Assembly: GCF_902362185.1 (NCBI RefSeq)
Contig: NC_044496.1
Span: 51,110,636-51,174,635 of the forward strand
Source of the DNA: Chanos chanos
Lineage: Eukaryota; Chordata; Actinopteri; Gonorynchiformes; Chanidae
Length of the DNA: 64,000 bases
Direction of reading: 5' to 3'
The position numbers and the translations under genes are program-made. The notes under the pieces are model-generated. The model saw nothing but the letters and a program-made list of their open reading frames with translations, ran no database searches and was not told the origin of the DNA. Positions 63,891-64,000 of the stretch are shown here, piece after piece; position 1 is the stretch's first letter; each line of letters starts with the position of its first letter.

Positions 63891-64000
63891 TAAATCATGA
63901 GCGTTGATGAGGGAAAAACAAACAATGGTGTATATCGCGTTCGTTCGTTGTCAATAAAAGCCACACGGTGCTGTGATCTGGCTACTTGATATTCATGTTC

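Overview
The window is nuclear DNA of a ray-finned (very probably teleost) fish. The genes are split by short GT-AG introns, the predicted proteins resemble human proteins closely, microsatellites are frequent, and the repeats are L1-like and CR1/L2-like LINE pieces, hAT-like and other non-autonomous DNA transposons and a SINE tail. Gene identities rest on exon-by-exon translation and remembered family sequences; no search was run. The exon coordinates given for all seven host genes join without a phase conflict, which is good support for the models.

Left part (1-28322): a tandem array of three genes of the OCTN branch of SLC22 (slc22a4/slc22a5-like carnitine and organic cation transporters), all on the minus strand. 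Each has ten coding exons and 551 codons, and I see no disabling change in any of them. The repeat units are about 9.9, 11.0 and 7.4 kb. They differ by transposon insertions and deletions, and sequence sharing between copies changes from exon to exon, as expected under gene conversion. The same unit-to-unit join occurs at 9857 and 20882, and base 1 of the window is the matching point of the first unit, so the array may continue to the left.

Middle part (28400-30720): a 5'-truncated, decayed CR1/L2-type LINE, then the 3' end of trappc11.

Right part (30724-64000): trappc11 (minus strand, 29 coding exons, 1131 aa) is head to head with abhd18 (plus strand, 12 coding exons, 462 aa). Next come fam193b (plus strand, 10 coding exons, 962 aa) and the first 401 codons of ddx41 (plus strand, runs off the right edge). 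A small 87-codon frame of unknown nature lies head to head with fam193b.

The genes have unrelated jobs: membrane transport, ER-Golgi trafficking, a predicted hydrolase, an uncharacterised zinc-knuckle-like protein and an RNA helicase. They are neighbours rather than a pathway. Points most worth a second look are the intact transporter triplet with its mosaic divergence, a textbook U12-type AT-AC intron in abhd18, conserved GC-AG introns, a transposon insertion whose empty site survives in the sister unit, and the unexplained 87-codon frame.
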